Source: Streptomyces sp. 150FB (GTDB lineage: Bacteria > Actinomycetota > Actinomycetes > Streptomycetales > Streptomycetaceae). From it: a stretch of DNA of 64,000 nucleotides. Location: the NCBI RefSeq assembly GCF_000818195.1, contig NZ_JTHL01000001.1, positions 1,903,145 through 1,967,144 of the forward strand, read 5' to 3'. Both the position numbers and the translations under genes were made by a program. This document shows, in pieces, positions 18,502 to 27,419 of the stretch. Each line of letters begins with the position of its first letter. Position 1 is the first letter of the stretch. The notes beneath the pieces are model-generated. The model did not search any database and was not told where the DNA came from. It was given only the letters and a program-made list of their open reading frames with translations.

Positions 18502-19620
18502 ATGACAGACGCACTCAAGCGCCTCTCCGACGAAGGCGTCGCGATCTGGCTCGACGACCTGTCACGCAAGCGGATCACGTCCGGCAACCTCGCCGAACTG
18601 ATCGACCAGCAGCACGTGGTGGGTGTCACCACCAACCCGTCGATCTTCCAGAAGGCGATCTCGGCGGGCGACGGCTACGAGACACAGCTCACCGAGCTGG
18701 CGGCCCGCAGGGTCACCGTCGAAGAAGCCGTCCGCATGATCACGACGTCCGACGTGCGTGACGCGGCGGACATCCTGCGCCCCGTCTTCGACGCGACCGA
18801 CGGCCAGGACGGCCGGGTCTCGATCGAGGTCGACCCGCGACTGGCGCACAACACCCTGGCGACCACCGCCGAGGCCAAGCAGCTCGCCTGGCTGGTGGAC
18901 CGCCCGAACACGCTCATCAAGATCCCGGCGACCGAGGCGGGGCTGCCCGCGATCACCGAGACCATCGGCCGGGGCATCAGCGTCAACGTCACGCTGATCT
19001 TCTCGCTGGAGCGCTACCGCAAGGTCATGGACGCCTACCTGGCGGGTCTGGAGAAGGCGAAGGCCGCCGGCCTGGACCTCTCGAAGATCCACTCGGTGGC
19101 GTCCTTCTTCGTGTCCCGGGTGGACACCGAGATCGACAAGCGGCTCGACGCGCTGGGCACCGAAGCGGCGAAGGCCGCGCGCGGCAAGGCCGCCGTGGCG
19201 AACGCCCGGCTCGCCTACGAGGCGTACGAGGAGGTCTTCTCGTCCGACCGCTGGGCCCCGCTGGACCGTGCGCAGGCCAACAAGCAGCGTCCGCTGTGGG
19301 CCTCGACCGGCGTGAAGGACCCGGCGTACAAGGACACGATGTACGTGACCGACCTGGTGGCGCCGAACACGGTGAACACCATGCCGGAGGCCACGCTGGA
19401 CGCGACCGCCGACCACGGTGAGATCACCGGCGACGCGGTGCGCGGTACGTACGACCAGGCGCGCGCCGACATCGAGGCCGTCGAGAAGCTGGGGATCTCC
19501 TACGACGAGGTCGTCCAGCTCCTCGAGGACGAGGGTGTCGAGAAGTTCGCCGCCTCCTGGACCGATCTGCTCAAGTCGACCGAGGCGGAGCTCAAGCGCC
19601 TCGCCCCTTCGGAGGGCTGA
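18502..19620 (+). CDS. tal: transaldolase
   Basis: A 372-residue actinobacterial-type transaldolase that moves a dihydroxyacetone unit between sugar phosphates. The Schiff-base lysine is in [24 protein letters not shown] is the N-terminal signature. It starts at ATG with GTAGGAG 11 nt upstream. It is followed after 4 bp by zwf, so the operon is tightly packed. Confidence 0.95.
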   Translation: MTDALKRLSDEGVAIWLDDLSRKRITSGNLAELIDQQHVVGVTTNPSIFQKAISAGDGYETQLTELAARRVTVEEAVRMITTSDVRDAADILRPVFDATDGQDGRVSIEVDPRLAHNTLATTAEAKQLAWLVDRPNTLIKIPATEAGLPAITETIGRGISVNVTLIFSLERYRKVMDAYLAGLEKAKAAGLDLSKIHSVASFFVSRVDTEIDKRLDALGTEAAKAARGKAAVANARLAYEAYEEVFSSDRWAPLDRAQANKQRPLWASTGVKDPAYKDTMYVTDLVAPNTVNTMPEATLDATADHGEITGDAVRGTYDQARADIEAVEKLGISYDEVVQLLEDEGVEKFAASWTDLLKSTEAELKRLAPSEG

Positions 19621-19624
19621 AACC

Positions 19625-21157
19625 TTGACCGCAACCCACGGAGCGAATCCGCTCCGTGACGCCGCGGACCGACGGCTCCCGCGTATCGCGGGACCGTCGG
19701 GTCTCGTGATCTTCGGCGTTACGGGCGATTTGTCCCGCAAAAAGCTGATGCCTGCGATCTATGACCTGGCCAACCGTGGTCTGCTGCCGCCGGGCTTCTC
19801 GCTCATCGGTTTCGCGCGCCGCGAGTGGCAGGACGAGGACTTCGCGCAGGAGGTGCACGACGCCGTCAAGGAGCACGCGCGTACACCGTTCCGCGAGGAG
19901 GTGTGGCAGCAGCTCATCCAGGGGATGCGCTTCGTCCAGGGCACCTTCGACGACGACCAGGCGTTCGAGAACCTCAAGGCCACGATCGAGGACCTCGACA
20001 AGAAGCAGGGGACGGGCGGCAACTTCGCCTTCTACCTCTCCGTACCGCCGAAGTTCTTCCCCAAGGTCGTCCAGCAGCTCAAGAAGCACGGGCTCGCCGA
20101 CCAGAAGGAAGGCTCCTGGCGCCGCGCGGTCATCGAGAAGCCCTTCGGCCACGACCTGGTCTCCGCGAAGGAGCTCAACAAGGTCGTCCACGAGGTCTTC
20201 CCGTCGCACGAGGTCTTCAGGATCGACCACTACCTGGGCAAGGAGACCGTCCAGAACATCCTGGCGCTCCGGTTCGCCAACACCCTCTTCGAGCCGATCT
20301 GGAACAGGTCGTACGTCGACCACATCCAGATCACCATGGCCGAGGACATCGGCATCGGCGGCCGGGCCGGGTACTACGACGGCATCGGCGCAGCCCGTGA
20401 CGTCATCCAGAACCACCTGCTCCAGTTGATGGCGCTGACCGCGATGGAGGAGCCCGCCTCCTTCGACGCGGACGCGCTGGCCGCCGAGAAGACCAAGGTG
20501 CTGGGCGCCGTACGGCTGCCGAAGGACCTCGGCGCCGACACGGTGCGCGGGCAGTACGCGGATGGCTGGCAGGGCGGCGAGAAGGCCGTCGGCTACCTCC
20601 ACGAGGACGGCATCGACCCCAAGTCGAAGACGGACACGTACGCCGCGGTGAAGCTGGAGATCGACAACCGCCGCTGGGCGGGCGTGCCGTTCTACCTCCG
20701 TACCGGCAAGCGCCTCGGCCGCCGGGTCACCGAGATCGCGGTCGTCTTCCAGCGCGCGCCGCACTCCCCCTTCGACCACACGGCCACGGAGGAGCTGGGG
20801 CAGAACGCCCTGGTCATCCGCGTCCAGCCGGACGAGGGCGTGACCATGCGCTTCGGCTCGAAGGTGCCGGGCACCTCGATGGAGGTGCGGGACGTCTCGA
20901 TGGACTTCGCCTACGGCGAGTCCTTCACCGAGTCCAGCCCCGAGGCGTACGAGCGGCTCATTCTCGATGTGCTGCTCGGCGACTCGAACCTCTTCCCCCG
21001 TACCGAGGAGGTCGAGCGCTCCTGGAGCATCCTCGACCCGATCGAGCAGTACTGGGACAAGCACGGCAAGCCCGCGCAGTACGAGTCCGGGACCTGGGGT
21101 CCTGCCGAGGCGGACGAAATGCTCGCACGAGACGGACGGAGCTGGCGTCGGCCATGA
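19625..21157 (+). CDS. zwf: glucose-6-phosphate 1-dehydrogenase
   Basis: A 510-residue NADP-dependent enzyme that opens the oxidative pentose phosphate pathway. FGVTGDLSRKKLMPA is the nucleotide-binding start and RIDHYLGKE holds the catalytic region. TTG 19625 is chosen: GGAGGG lies 8 nt upstream (inside the end of tal) and the reading LTATHGANPLRDAADRRLP matches the usual actinobacterial N-terminus. The opcA ATG overlaps its stop by 4 bp. Confidence 0.94.
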   Translation: MTATHGANPLRDAADRRLPRIAGPSGLVIFGVTGDLSRKKLMPAIYDLANRGLLPPGFSLIGFARREWQDEDFAQEVHDAVKEHARTPFREEVWQQLIQGMRFVQGTFDDDQAFENLKATIEDLDKKQGTGGNFAFYLSVPPKFFPKVVQQLKKHGLADQKEGSWRRAVIEKPFGHDLVSAKELNKVVHEVFPSHEVFRIDHYLGKETVQNILALRFANTLFEPIWNRSYVDHIQITMAEDIGIGGRAGYYDGIGAARDVIQNHLLQLMALTAMEEPASFDADALAAEKTKVLGAVRLPKDLGADTVRGQYADGWQGGEKAVGYLHEDGIDPKSKTDTYAAVKLEIDNRRWAGVPFYLRTGKRLGRRVTEIAVVFQRAPHSPFDHTATEELGQNALVIRVQPDEGVTMRFGSKVPGTSMEVRDVSMDFAYGESFTESSPEAYERLILDVLLGDSNLFPRTEEVERSWSILDPIEQYWDKHGKPAQYESGTWGPAEADEMLARDGRSWRRP

Positions 21158-22173
21158 AGATCGACCTAACGGACACCACGTCCAGCAAGATCAACAAGGC
21201 GCTGGTGCAGGGGCGCAGGGCGATCGGCACTCCCGCCGTCGGCATGGTCCTCACGCTGGTCATCGTCACCGACGAGGAGAACGCGTACGACGCGCTCAAG
21301 GCCGCCAACGACGCGTCCCGTGAGCACCCGTCGCGCAAGCTGGTCGTCGTCAAGCGGGTCTCCCGCTCGGCGCGCGACCGCGCGAAGGCGCGCCTCGACG
21401 CCGAGGTCCGCCTCGGCGTCGAGGCCGGCACCGGCGAGACGGTCGTCCTGCGGCTGTACGGCGAGGTCATCGACCACGCCCAGTCGGTCGTACTGCCGCT
21501 GCTGCTGCCCGACGCGCCCGTCGTCGTGTGGTGGGCGGTCAACGCGCCGGTCAACCCGGCGAAGGACCCGCTCGGCACGCTCGCGCAGCGGCGCGTGACG
21601 GACACGTACGCCGCTGAGCACCCCATCGAGGAGCTCAAGGCGCGCGCCTCCGTCTACACACCGGGCGACACGGATCTGGCGTGGAGCCGGATCACCCCAT
21701 GGCGCTCGATGCTGGCGGCGGCGCTGGACCAGGTCGACTGCGACGTCACCTCGGTGGAGGTGGCGGGCGAGGAGCACAACGCGAGCGTCGAGCTGCTCGC
21801 CATGTGGCTCGCGAACCGGCTGAAGGTACCGGTCAAGCGCGCCGTCTCCTCCGGCCCCGGCCTCACGGCCGTACGGATGGAGTCCACGTGCGGTCCGATC
21901 GTCCTGGACCGCGCCGACGGCACGCTGGCGACGCTCTGCATCGAGGGCCAGCCGGACCGGGCGGTGGCGCTCAAGCGGCGCGAGACCTCCGAGCTGATCG
22001 CGGAGGAGCTGCGCAGGCTGGACCCGGACGAGACGTACGCCGCGGCGCTGAAGTTCGGCATGGAGCGGCTCGAGGACGGGTCGGGCAAGGCCGCGTCAGG
22101 CGGCTCCGACAAGGCGACCGGCGAGGCGGCGAAGAAGGCCGCGGCTCCGGCCAAGAAGGCGGCGGCGAAGTGA
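21154..22173 (+). CDS. opcA: OpcA, assembly/allosteric factor for glucose-6-phosphate dehydrogenase
   Basis: A 339-residue OpcA-family protein that in actinobacteria and cyanobacteria is needed for active or redox-responsive Zwf. The core (to about residue 300) is standard. The last 30 residues form a Lys/Ala-rich tail (KATGEAAKKAAAPAKKAAAK) like that of UvrA in this window. It overlaps both zwf and pgl by 4 bp, consistent with equal production with Zwf. Confidence 0.93.
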   Translation: MKIDLTDTTSSKINKALVQGRRAIGTPAVGMVLTLVIVTDEENAYDALKAANDASREHPSRKLVVVKRVSRSARDRAKARLDAEVRLGVEAGTGETVVLRLYGEVIDHAQSVVLPLLLPDAPVVVWWAVNAPVNPAKDPLGTLAQRRVTDTYAAEHPIEELKARASVYTPGDTDLAWSRITPWRSMLAAALDQVDCDVTSVEVAGEEHNASVELLAMWLANRLKVPVKRAVSSGPGLTAVRMESTCGPIVLDRADGTLATLCIEGQPDRAVALKRRETSELIAEELRRLDPDETYAAALKFGMERLEDGSGKAASGGSDKATGEAAKKAAAPAKKAAAK

Positions 22174-22952
22174 GTGTCCCTCAGCTCGTCGTCCACCGGG
22201 ACAAGGAGCTGATGGCACAGGCCACGGCGGCCAGGCTGATCACGAGGATCGTGGACGCCCAGGCCTCCCGTGGCTCCGCCTCCGTCGTCCTCACGGGCGG
22301 GCGCAACGGCAACGGCCTGCTGGCCGCGCTGTCGTCGGCGCCCGCGCGGGACGCGATCGACTGGTCGCGGCTCGACCTGTGGTGGGGTGACGAGCGCTTC
22401 CTGCCCGAGGGTGACCCGGAGCGCAATGTCACCCAGGCGCGTGAGGCGCTGCTCGACTCGGTGCCGCTGGACCCGTCGCGGGTGCACGCGATGCCGGCGT
22501 CGGACGGCCCGTACGGCAGTGATGTGGAGGCGGCGGCAGCCGCGTACGCGACGGAACTCGTCGCGGCCGCGCGGCCGGAGGACCACGCCTCGGTGCCGTC
22601 CTTCGACGTGCTGATGCTGGGCGTCGGCCCGGACACGCATGTCGCTTCGCTCTTCCCCGAGCTGCCGGGCGTCCGGGAGACCGAGCGCTCGGTGGTGGCC
22701 GTACGCGGGGCGCCCAAGCCCCCGCCGCTGCGTATCTCGCTGACGCTGCCCGCCATCCGCGCCGCGCACGAGGTGTGGCTGCTCGCCGCGGGCGAGGACA
22801 AGGCGGAGGCGGCGGAGATCGCGCTGTCGGGCGCGGGCGAGATCCAGGCTCCGGCGGCGGGCGCGTACGGCAGGAGCCGTACGCTCTGGCTGCTGGACGC
22901 AGCAGCGGCGTCGAAGCTGCCGCGCGGGCTGTACCCGCCGGCGTCGGCCTGA
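22170..22952 (+). CDS. pgl: 6-phosphogluconolactonase
   Basis: A 260-residue enzyme of the NagB/DevB fold that hydrolyses the product of Zwf. VVLTGGRNGNGLL is a slightly diverged phosphate loop (GGxxG), and LDLWWGDERFLPEGDPERN is the strongly conserved active-site region. GTG 22170 overlaps the opcA stop. It is the last gene of the operon and is followed by a bidirectional terminator. Confidence 0.94.
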   Translation: MSVPQLVVHRDKELMAQATAARLITRIVDAQASRGSASVVLTGGRNGNGLLAALSSAPARDAIDWSRLDLWWGDERFLPEGDPERNVTQAREALLDSVPLDPSRVHAMPASDGPYGSDVEAAAAAYATELVAAARPEDHASVPSFDVLMLGVGPDTHVASLFPELPGVRETERSVVAVRGAPKPPPLRISLTLPAIRAAHEVWLLAAGEDKAEAAEIALSGAGEIQAPAAGAYGRSRTLWLLDAAAASKLPRGLYPPASA

Positions 22953-22989
22953 CCGTCGGCCTGACGCCGCTGTTGACGCTCGTCGCCCA

Positions 22990-23027
22990 CGTGGCCCGGG
23001 CCGCCTCTCGGGGCGGACCGGGCCACG
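22990..23027. terminator. bidirectional terminator between pgl and the PBP2 gene
   Basis: Arms 22990-23005 and 23012-23027 form a 16-bp G/C stem with a single mismatch and a 6-nt loop. It lies between two convergent genes. Confidence 0.75.
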
Positions 23028-23068
23028 GGCGTATACAGGACGTCGGACCGTCGGCGGGTCCCGGCGGA

Positions 23069-25159
23069 TCAGTGGGTCTGCGCGATCAGACCGTCCGGCT
23101 GGATGGCGGGCAGCGCGGCGCGCGGCTTCGGCAGCATGGCCTTGTCCAGGTGCTGCTTGCCGTTGGCGTCCAGCCCGTACATCGCCTCGTAGATCTTGCG
23201 GACGGCGGGTCCTGAGGCGCCGGAGCCGGTGCCGCCCTGGGAGATCGTCATGACGATCGTGTAGTCCTTGGTGTACGAGGCGAACCACGAGGTCGTCTGC
23301 TTGCCGTGGACCTCGGCCGTACCCGTCTTGGCGTGCATCGGGATCTTGTCCTGGGGCCAGTTCAGGAAGCGCCACGCCGCCGAACCCCGGGTCGCGACGG
23401 CGGCGAGGGCCGCGTCGATGTTGTTGCGGGTGGTCTTGTTCATCGGCAGCTTGCCGTGCGACTTCGGCTTGATCTCCGAGACGTGCTTGCCGTCGGCGCT
23501 GACGATGGCCTTGCCGATCGTCGGGTCGTACAGCGTGCCGCCGTTGGATATCGCGGAGTAGATGTCGGCCATCTGGACCGGGGTGACGAGTGTGTCGCCC
23601 TGCCCGATCGAGTAGTTGATGGCGTCGCCCTCACGCATCTGGTCGCCGTCGCGGCAGTTCTCGTACTCGAGCTTCTGGACGAAGCTGCCGTTCTTCTTGC
23701 CGCTCTTGCACCAGGCGTCCTTGTTCGCCTCGAAGAAGTCCTTCTTCCACTGGCGGTCGGGAACGCGGCCCGAGACCTCGTTGGGCAGGTCGATCCCGGT
23801 GGGCTTGCCGAGGCCGAACTTGTGGGCGGTGGTGAAGAACGCGTCCTTGGGGTGCTTCTTCGGGTCGATCCCGCCGTCCTTGTTCCACTCCTTGTCGGCG
23901 ATGCCGTAGAACACGGTGTCGCAGGAGACTTCGAGGGCCTTGCCGAGGGTGATGTCGCCGTAGCCCTCGGACTCGTAGTTCTGGAAGGTCTGGCTGCCGA
24001 CGGAGTACGAACTGGGGCAGGGATAGCTGCCGTTGAACTCGTACCCGGCGTTGACCGCGGCCGTCGATGAGACCACCTTGAAGATCGAGCCGGGCGCCGC
24101 CTGGCTCTGGATGGCGCGGTTCAGCAGCGGATAGTCGGAACTCTTCGCCGTGAGCTTCTCGTAGTCCTTGGCGGAGATCCCGCCGACCCAGGAGTTGGGG
24201 TCGTACGTCGGCTGCGAGGCCATCGCGACCACGCGGCCCGTCTTCGCCTCCATGACGACGACGGAACCCGAGTCAGCCTTGTACTTCACGTGCGTGACCG
24301 GGTCGATCTGCGTGCGCGCTTCCTTCATCGCGTCGTTCAACTCGCGCTCGGCGACGCCCTGGACGCGCGCGTCGATGGACGTCACGATGTTCGAACCCGG
24401 CTGCGCCTTGTCCTTGGCGGTCTGGCCGATGACCCGGCCGAGGTTGTCCACCTCGTACCGCGTGACGCCGGCCTTGCCGCGCAACTGCTCGTCGTACGTA
24501 CGCTCAAGCCCGGAGCGGCCGACCTGGTCGGAGCTGAGATAGGGCGAGTCGGTGTTCTTGGCCTTGTTGACCTCGTCGTCCGTCACGGGCGAGAGGTAAC
24601 CGAGCACCTGCGCGGTGGACGCCTTCGAGGGCGCCGGATAGCGGCGTACGGCGGTGGGCTCGGCGGTGATGCCGGGGAAGTCCTCGGAACTCTCGCGGAT
24701 CTGGAGGGCCTGCTGGGTGGTCGCCTTGTCGGTGACCAGGATCGGCTGGTACGGGGAGCCGTTCCAGCAGGGCTTCGGGGTCTTCGCGTCGCAGAGCCGG
24801 ACCTTGTCGATGACCTCCTGCGGCTTCATACCGAGCACACCGGCGACCCGGGTGAGGACGGCCTTGCCGTCGTCCGCCATGGTCAGGAGCTTGGTACGGG
24901 AGGCGGTGACGACGAGCCGCGTCTCGTTGTCGGCGAGCGGCACACCCCGGTCGTCGAGGATCGACCCGCGTACGGCGGGCTGGACGACCTGCTGGACGTG
25001 GTTGTTCTTGGCCTCGGCCGTGTACTCCTGACCGTTGCGGACCTGGAGGTACCAGAGACGGCCGCCCAGGGTGAGGAGGAGGGCGAAGACGAGGATCTGG
25101 ATGAGGACCAGCCGGAACTGCACCCGAGAGGTGCGGCCGGTCTCGGGTATGTTGCTCAA
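23069..25159 (-). CDS. penicillin-binding protein 2-type peptidoglycan transpeptidase
   Basis: A 696-residue class B PBP. One N-terminal membrane anchor (about residues 15-35) is followed by the PBP dimerisation domain and a transpeptidase domain with the active-site SIFK (in AAPGSIFKVVSS) and KTGTAEV motifs. It cross-links cell-wall peptides outside the membrane, and may serve elongation, sporulation or germination. TTG 25159 is chosen because AGGGGG lies 7 nt upstream and the protein then begins with SNIPETGRTSRVQFRL. There is no mreC/mreD or rodA next to it, so it stands alone. Confidence 0.88.
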   Translation of the reverse strand: MSNIPETGRTSRVQFRLVLIQILVFALLLTLGGRLWYLQVRNGQEYTAEAKNNHVQQVVQPAVRGSILDDRGVPLADNETRLVVTASRTKLLTMADDGKAVLTRVAGVLGMKPQEVIDKVRLCDAKTPKPCWNGSPYQPILVTDKATTQQALQIRESSEDFPGITAEPTAVRRYPAPSKASTAQVLGYLSPVTDDEVNKAKNTDSPYLSSDQVGRSGLERTYDEQLRGKAGVTRYEVDNLGRVIGQTAKDKAQPGSNIVTSIDARVQGVAERELNDAMKEARTQIDPVTHVKYKADSGSVVVMEAKTGRVVAMASQPTYDPNSWVGGISAKDYEKLTAKSSDYPLLNRAIQSQAAPGSIFKVVSSTAAVNAGYEFNGSYPCPSSYSVGSQTFQNYESEGYGDITLGKALEVSCDTVFYGIADKEWNKDGGIDPKKHPKDAFFTTAHKFGLGKPTGIDLPNEVSGRVPDRQWKKDFFEANKDAWCKSGKKNGSFVQKLEYENCRDGDQMREGDAINYSIGQGDTLVTPVQMADIYSAISNGGTLYDPTIGKAIVSADGKHVSEIKPKSHGKLPMNKTTRNNIDAALAAVATRGSAAWRFLNWPQDKIPMHAKTGTAEVHGKQTTSWFASYTKDYTIVMTISQGGTGSGASGPAVRKIYEAMYGLDANGKQHLDKAMLPKPRAALPAIQPDGLIAQTH

Positions 25160-25585
25160 CTTTTGTCCCCCTGGGACGTCTGATCCGCCGGCGCGTTCAC
25201 GCAGCACACACCACTACTGCCGGCCCCCGACCAAGGGAGCGGCCACGCCTGCAAGTTACCGCACACGACTGTGCGGCAAAGGGGGCAGGCCCCACCCCTG
25301 CCGGGCCACGATACGACCGCACGCCGGCTCTGACGAACCGGCCCGGGGGCGGGCTGGGAAGCCGAGCGCCAGGAACAGCGAGGAGAAGGCCCGGGGGCCC
25401 CGGTGTTGCTCCAGCCAGTCGCACAGGCCGGGCTCCCCGCACGCAGCCGGAGACACGACAGCGCCCCGGCTCGTCGGGGCCGGGGCGGGGCGGCACCGCG
25501 CGTCGGGCACGACCGTTGGGCTTGGCCTCCTCGGCGGACGGCGCCCGCCTCCCGGTCGGGGAGGCGCGACGCCGAACGCTCGGTC
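25160..25585. other. intergenic region upstream of the PBP2 gene
   Basis: A 426-bp stretch without a supported gene. Open frames here have poor composition; the only one with a protein-like run is the minus-strand reading at 25256-25510, not accepted. The right end holds the ArsR-gene terminator. Confidence 0.4.
25546..25566 (-). terminator. terminator of the ArsR gene
   Basis: A perfect 8-bp stem (25546-25553 with 25559-25566) and 5-nt loop, 20 bp past the stop of the ArsR gene. Confidence 0.5.
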
Positions 25586-25900
25586 TCAGGCGTCCCGCAG
25601 GACCAGTGACAGCAGGCCCGGGAAGCGTGCCTCGAATTCGGGGCGGCGTAGGCGGTTGACGCGTTTGGGGCCCTTGTCGCGCTGTTCCAGCAGGCCCGCC
25701 GTGCGCAGTACCGCGAAGTGGTGGCTCAGGCCCGCCTTGCCCACCGGGACGTTGAAGGTGCCACAGGCGCGCTCCCAGTCGTCCGCGCTCGCGAGTTCGC
25801 GTACGAGCTGGAGCCGGACGGGGTCCGCGAGCGCGGCCAGGGCCGTCTGGATCGGTACGTCGGCGGGGTCGGTGTGCTCGGGTTCTGCCCGATGGCCCAT
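25586..25900 (-). CDS. ArsR-family transcriptional regulator
   Basis: A 104-residue winged-helix repressor. LSHHFAVLRTAGLLEQRD is the recognition helix and wing start; there is a Cys in ERACGTFNV, but no CxC metal site, so it is not clearly a metal sensor. The ATG at 25900 has GGGAGG 7 nt upstream. It is transcribed divergently from a quinone oxidoreductase-like gene, which is the likely target. Confidence 0.88.
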   Translation of the reverse strand: MGHRAEPEHTDPADVPIQTALAALADPVRLQLVRELASADDWERACGTFNVPVGKAGLSHHFAVLRTAGLLEQRDKGPKRVNRLRRPEFEARFPGLLSLVLRDA

Positions 25901-25997
25901 CTCGGTTCCTCCCGGAGCCACTTGCGGAGTGTTCGATGAAATCCGTACACTCGCGGTGTTCGCTTCTTGTTGAACAGTCTACCCAGGGGGAACAGCT

Positions 25998-26978
25998 ATG
26001 CGCGCAGTCCAGTTCGAGCAGTACGGCGGACCCGAGGTCCTCCAGGTGTCCCAGGTCCCCGTGCCGGAGCCGGGTACGGGTGAGGTGACCATCGACGTCG
26101 CCTACGCCGGCGTCAACTTCGCCGACACCAAGGCCCGCGCCGTCGGCTACCGGGTCCCCGCCCTGCCCTTCGGCCCCGGCCTTGAGGTCTCCGGCCGGAT
26201 ACGGGCCGTCGGTGCCGGCGTCGAGGGTCTGCGTCCCGGCCAGCAGGTCGCCGCCCTCACCCCGCACAGCGGTTATGCCGAGGTGGCCGTCGCCCCGGCC
26301 GCCACCGTTTTCGCGCTCCCCACGGGCGTCTCCCTGCGCACCGGCGCCACCCTGCCGACCGTCCTGCCCACCGTGCGGGCCCTCGTCCACGAGGTCGGCC
26401 GGCTGCGGGCCGGGGAGACCGTACTCGTCCAGGGCGCCGCGGGCGGCGTCGGCACCGTCGCGGGGCAGGTCGCCCGGCTCGGCGGCGCGAGCGCCGTCTA
26501 CGGCGTCGTATCGCGGCCCGAGAAGGTCGATGAGGCGCTCAGGTACGGCTACGACGAGGTGTTCGTGGGCGACGGCTTCAGCGACGAGGTGCGGCGCGCG
26601 ACCGGCGGCCGTGGTGTCGACCTCGCCCTCGACCCGGTGGGCGGCGACACCCTGCGCCGGAGCCTGGACGCCCTCGCACGCTTCGGCCGCCTCGTCTCCT
26701 TCGGCAACGCCGGCGGAGCCGCGCCCTGGCAATTCGGCCAGTCCGAGCTTTATCCGCGCGGGCTCTCGGTGGCCGGCTTCTCCATCCTCACCCTCGCCCA
26801 GGACGATCCCGACGCGCTGCGCGCCATCGCCGAGAAGTCCTTCCTGCTCACCGCGAGCGGCAAGGTCGACCTGCCGATCACCGCCGAGTTCCCCCTCGAT
26901 CAGGCAGCCGAGGCCCACCGCCTGATGGACACCCGCACCACCGTCGGCAAACTGCTGCTGCGTGTCGCAGGCGAGTGA
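25998..26978 (+). CDS. zinc-independent NADPH:quinone oxidoreductase-like protein (MDR family)
   Basis: A 326-residue medium-chain reductase. The catalytic GroES-like half is followed by the NADPH-binding Rossmann motif VLVQGAAGGVGTVAGQVAR. There are no zinc-binding cysteines, which sets it with the quinone oxidoreductases. It is cytosolic and reduces quinones or enones. ATG follows GGGGGAACAGCT. The divergent ArsR gene 97 bp away suggests inducible expression. Confidence 0.87.
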   Translation: MRAVQFEQYGGPEVLQVSQVPVPEPGTGEVTIDVAYAGVNFADTKARAVGYRVPALPFGPGLEVSGRIRAVGAGVEGLRPGQQVAALTPHSGYAEVAVAPAATVFALPTGVSLRTGATLPTVLPTVRALVHEVGRLRAGETVLVQGAAGGVGTVAGQVARLGGASAVYGVVSRPEKVDEALRYGYDEVFVGDGFSDEVRRATGGRGVDLALDPVGGDTLRRSLDALARFGRLVSFGNAGGAAPWQFGQSELYPRGLSVAGFSILTLAQDDPDALRAIAEKSFLLTASGKVDLPITAEFPLDQAAEAHRLMDTRTTVGKLLLRVAGE

Positions 26979-27062
26979 CGGCGCGGCCCTCGGCACTGAC
27001 GCCGTGGTCTCACGTCGGAATCATCCCCGAAATCGGGAGGAGCACCTGGTAGCACAGGGGGC

Positions 27063-27068
27063 TACGGT
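27063..27068 (+). promoter_or_regulatory. -10 element of the orphan antitoxin gene
   Basis: TACGGT followed by 6 nt and ATG 27075. No ribosome-binding site, so likely leaderless. Confidence 0.4.
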
Positions 27069-27074
27069 CACTTT

Positions 27075-27419
27075 ATGAGCGTTCAGCCCGAGATCACCCA
27101 GCGCGACCTGCGTAGCCGTTCCAACGAGATCATGGACGCCGTCCAGGGCGGGCAGTCTTTCACCATCACTCGCGACGGGCACCGGATCGCCGAGCTGATC
27201 CCCTTGCGCAGGCGTCGGCGGTTCGTCCCGCGTTCGGAGTTCGCCGCCATGTCCCGCACCGCGTCGGATGTCTCCCTGGAGGCGTTCCGGGCCGACCAGG
27301 ACGGCACGGCCGAGCAGGAGACAGACGACGCGCCAGGGCCGGTCCCAGTCACCCCCGGGGCCGTTCCGGCTCCAGGAACGGTGTCAGGAGGTCCGGGACC
27401 GCGGTGTCCGCGAAGGTGA
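27075..27419 (+). CDS. orphan Phd/YefM-type antitoxin, C-terminus altered
   Basis: A 114-residue protein. Residues 1-55 are a clear Phd/YefM DNA-binding and dimerisation domain (QRDLRSRSNEIMDAVQGGQSF, then TRDGHRIAELIPL). Residues 56-88 resemble the toxin-binding tail (SLEAFRADQDGTAEQETDD), but then the sequence turns into a Pro/Gly/Val tract that overlaps the 3' end of the convergent PH-domain gene. In VapBC-like pairs a PIN-domain toxin would follow at once; none is present on either strand. I infer a toxin deletion leaving a solitary antitoxin. Confidence 0.8.
   Translation: MSVQPEITQRDLRSRSNEIMDAVQGGQSFTITRDGHRIAELIPLRRRRRFVPRSEFAAMSRTASDVSLEAFRADQDGTAEQETDDAPGPVPVTPGAVPAPGTVSGGPGPRCPRR

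Noticed and set aside
25256..25510. Minus-strand reading with a protein-like run CGEPGLCDWLEQHRGPRAFS upstream of the PBP2 gene
   Set aside because: No convincing ribosome-binding site or promoter, the flanks are Pro/Arg-rich and non-coding-like, and I recognise no family. Could be a relic.
25197..26996. 599-residue minus-strand frame covering the oxidoreductase gene
   Set aside because: It spans two real genes (ArsR and oxidoreductase) in non-coding frames; composition is not protein-like.
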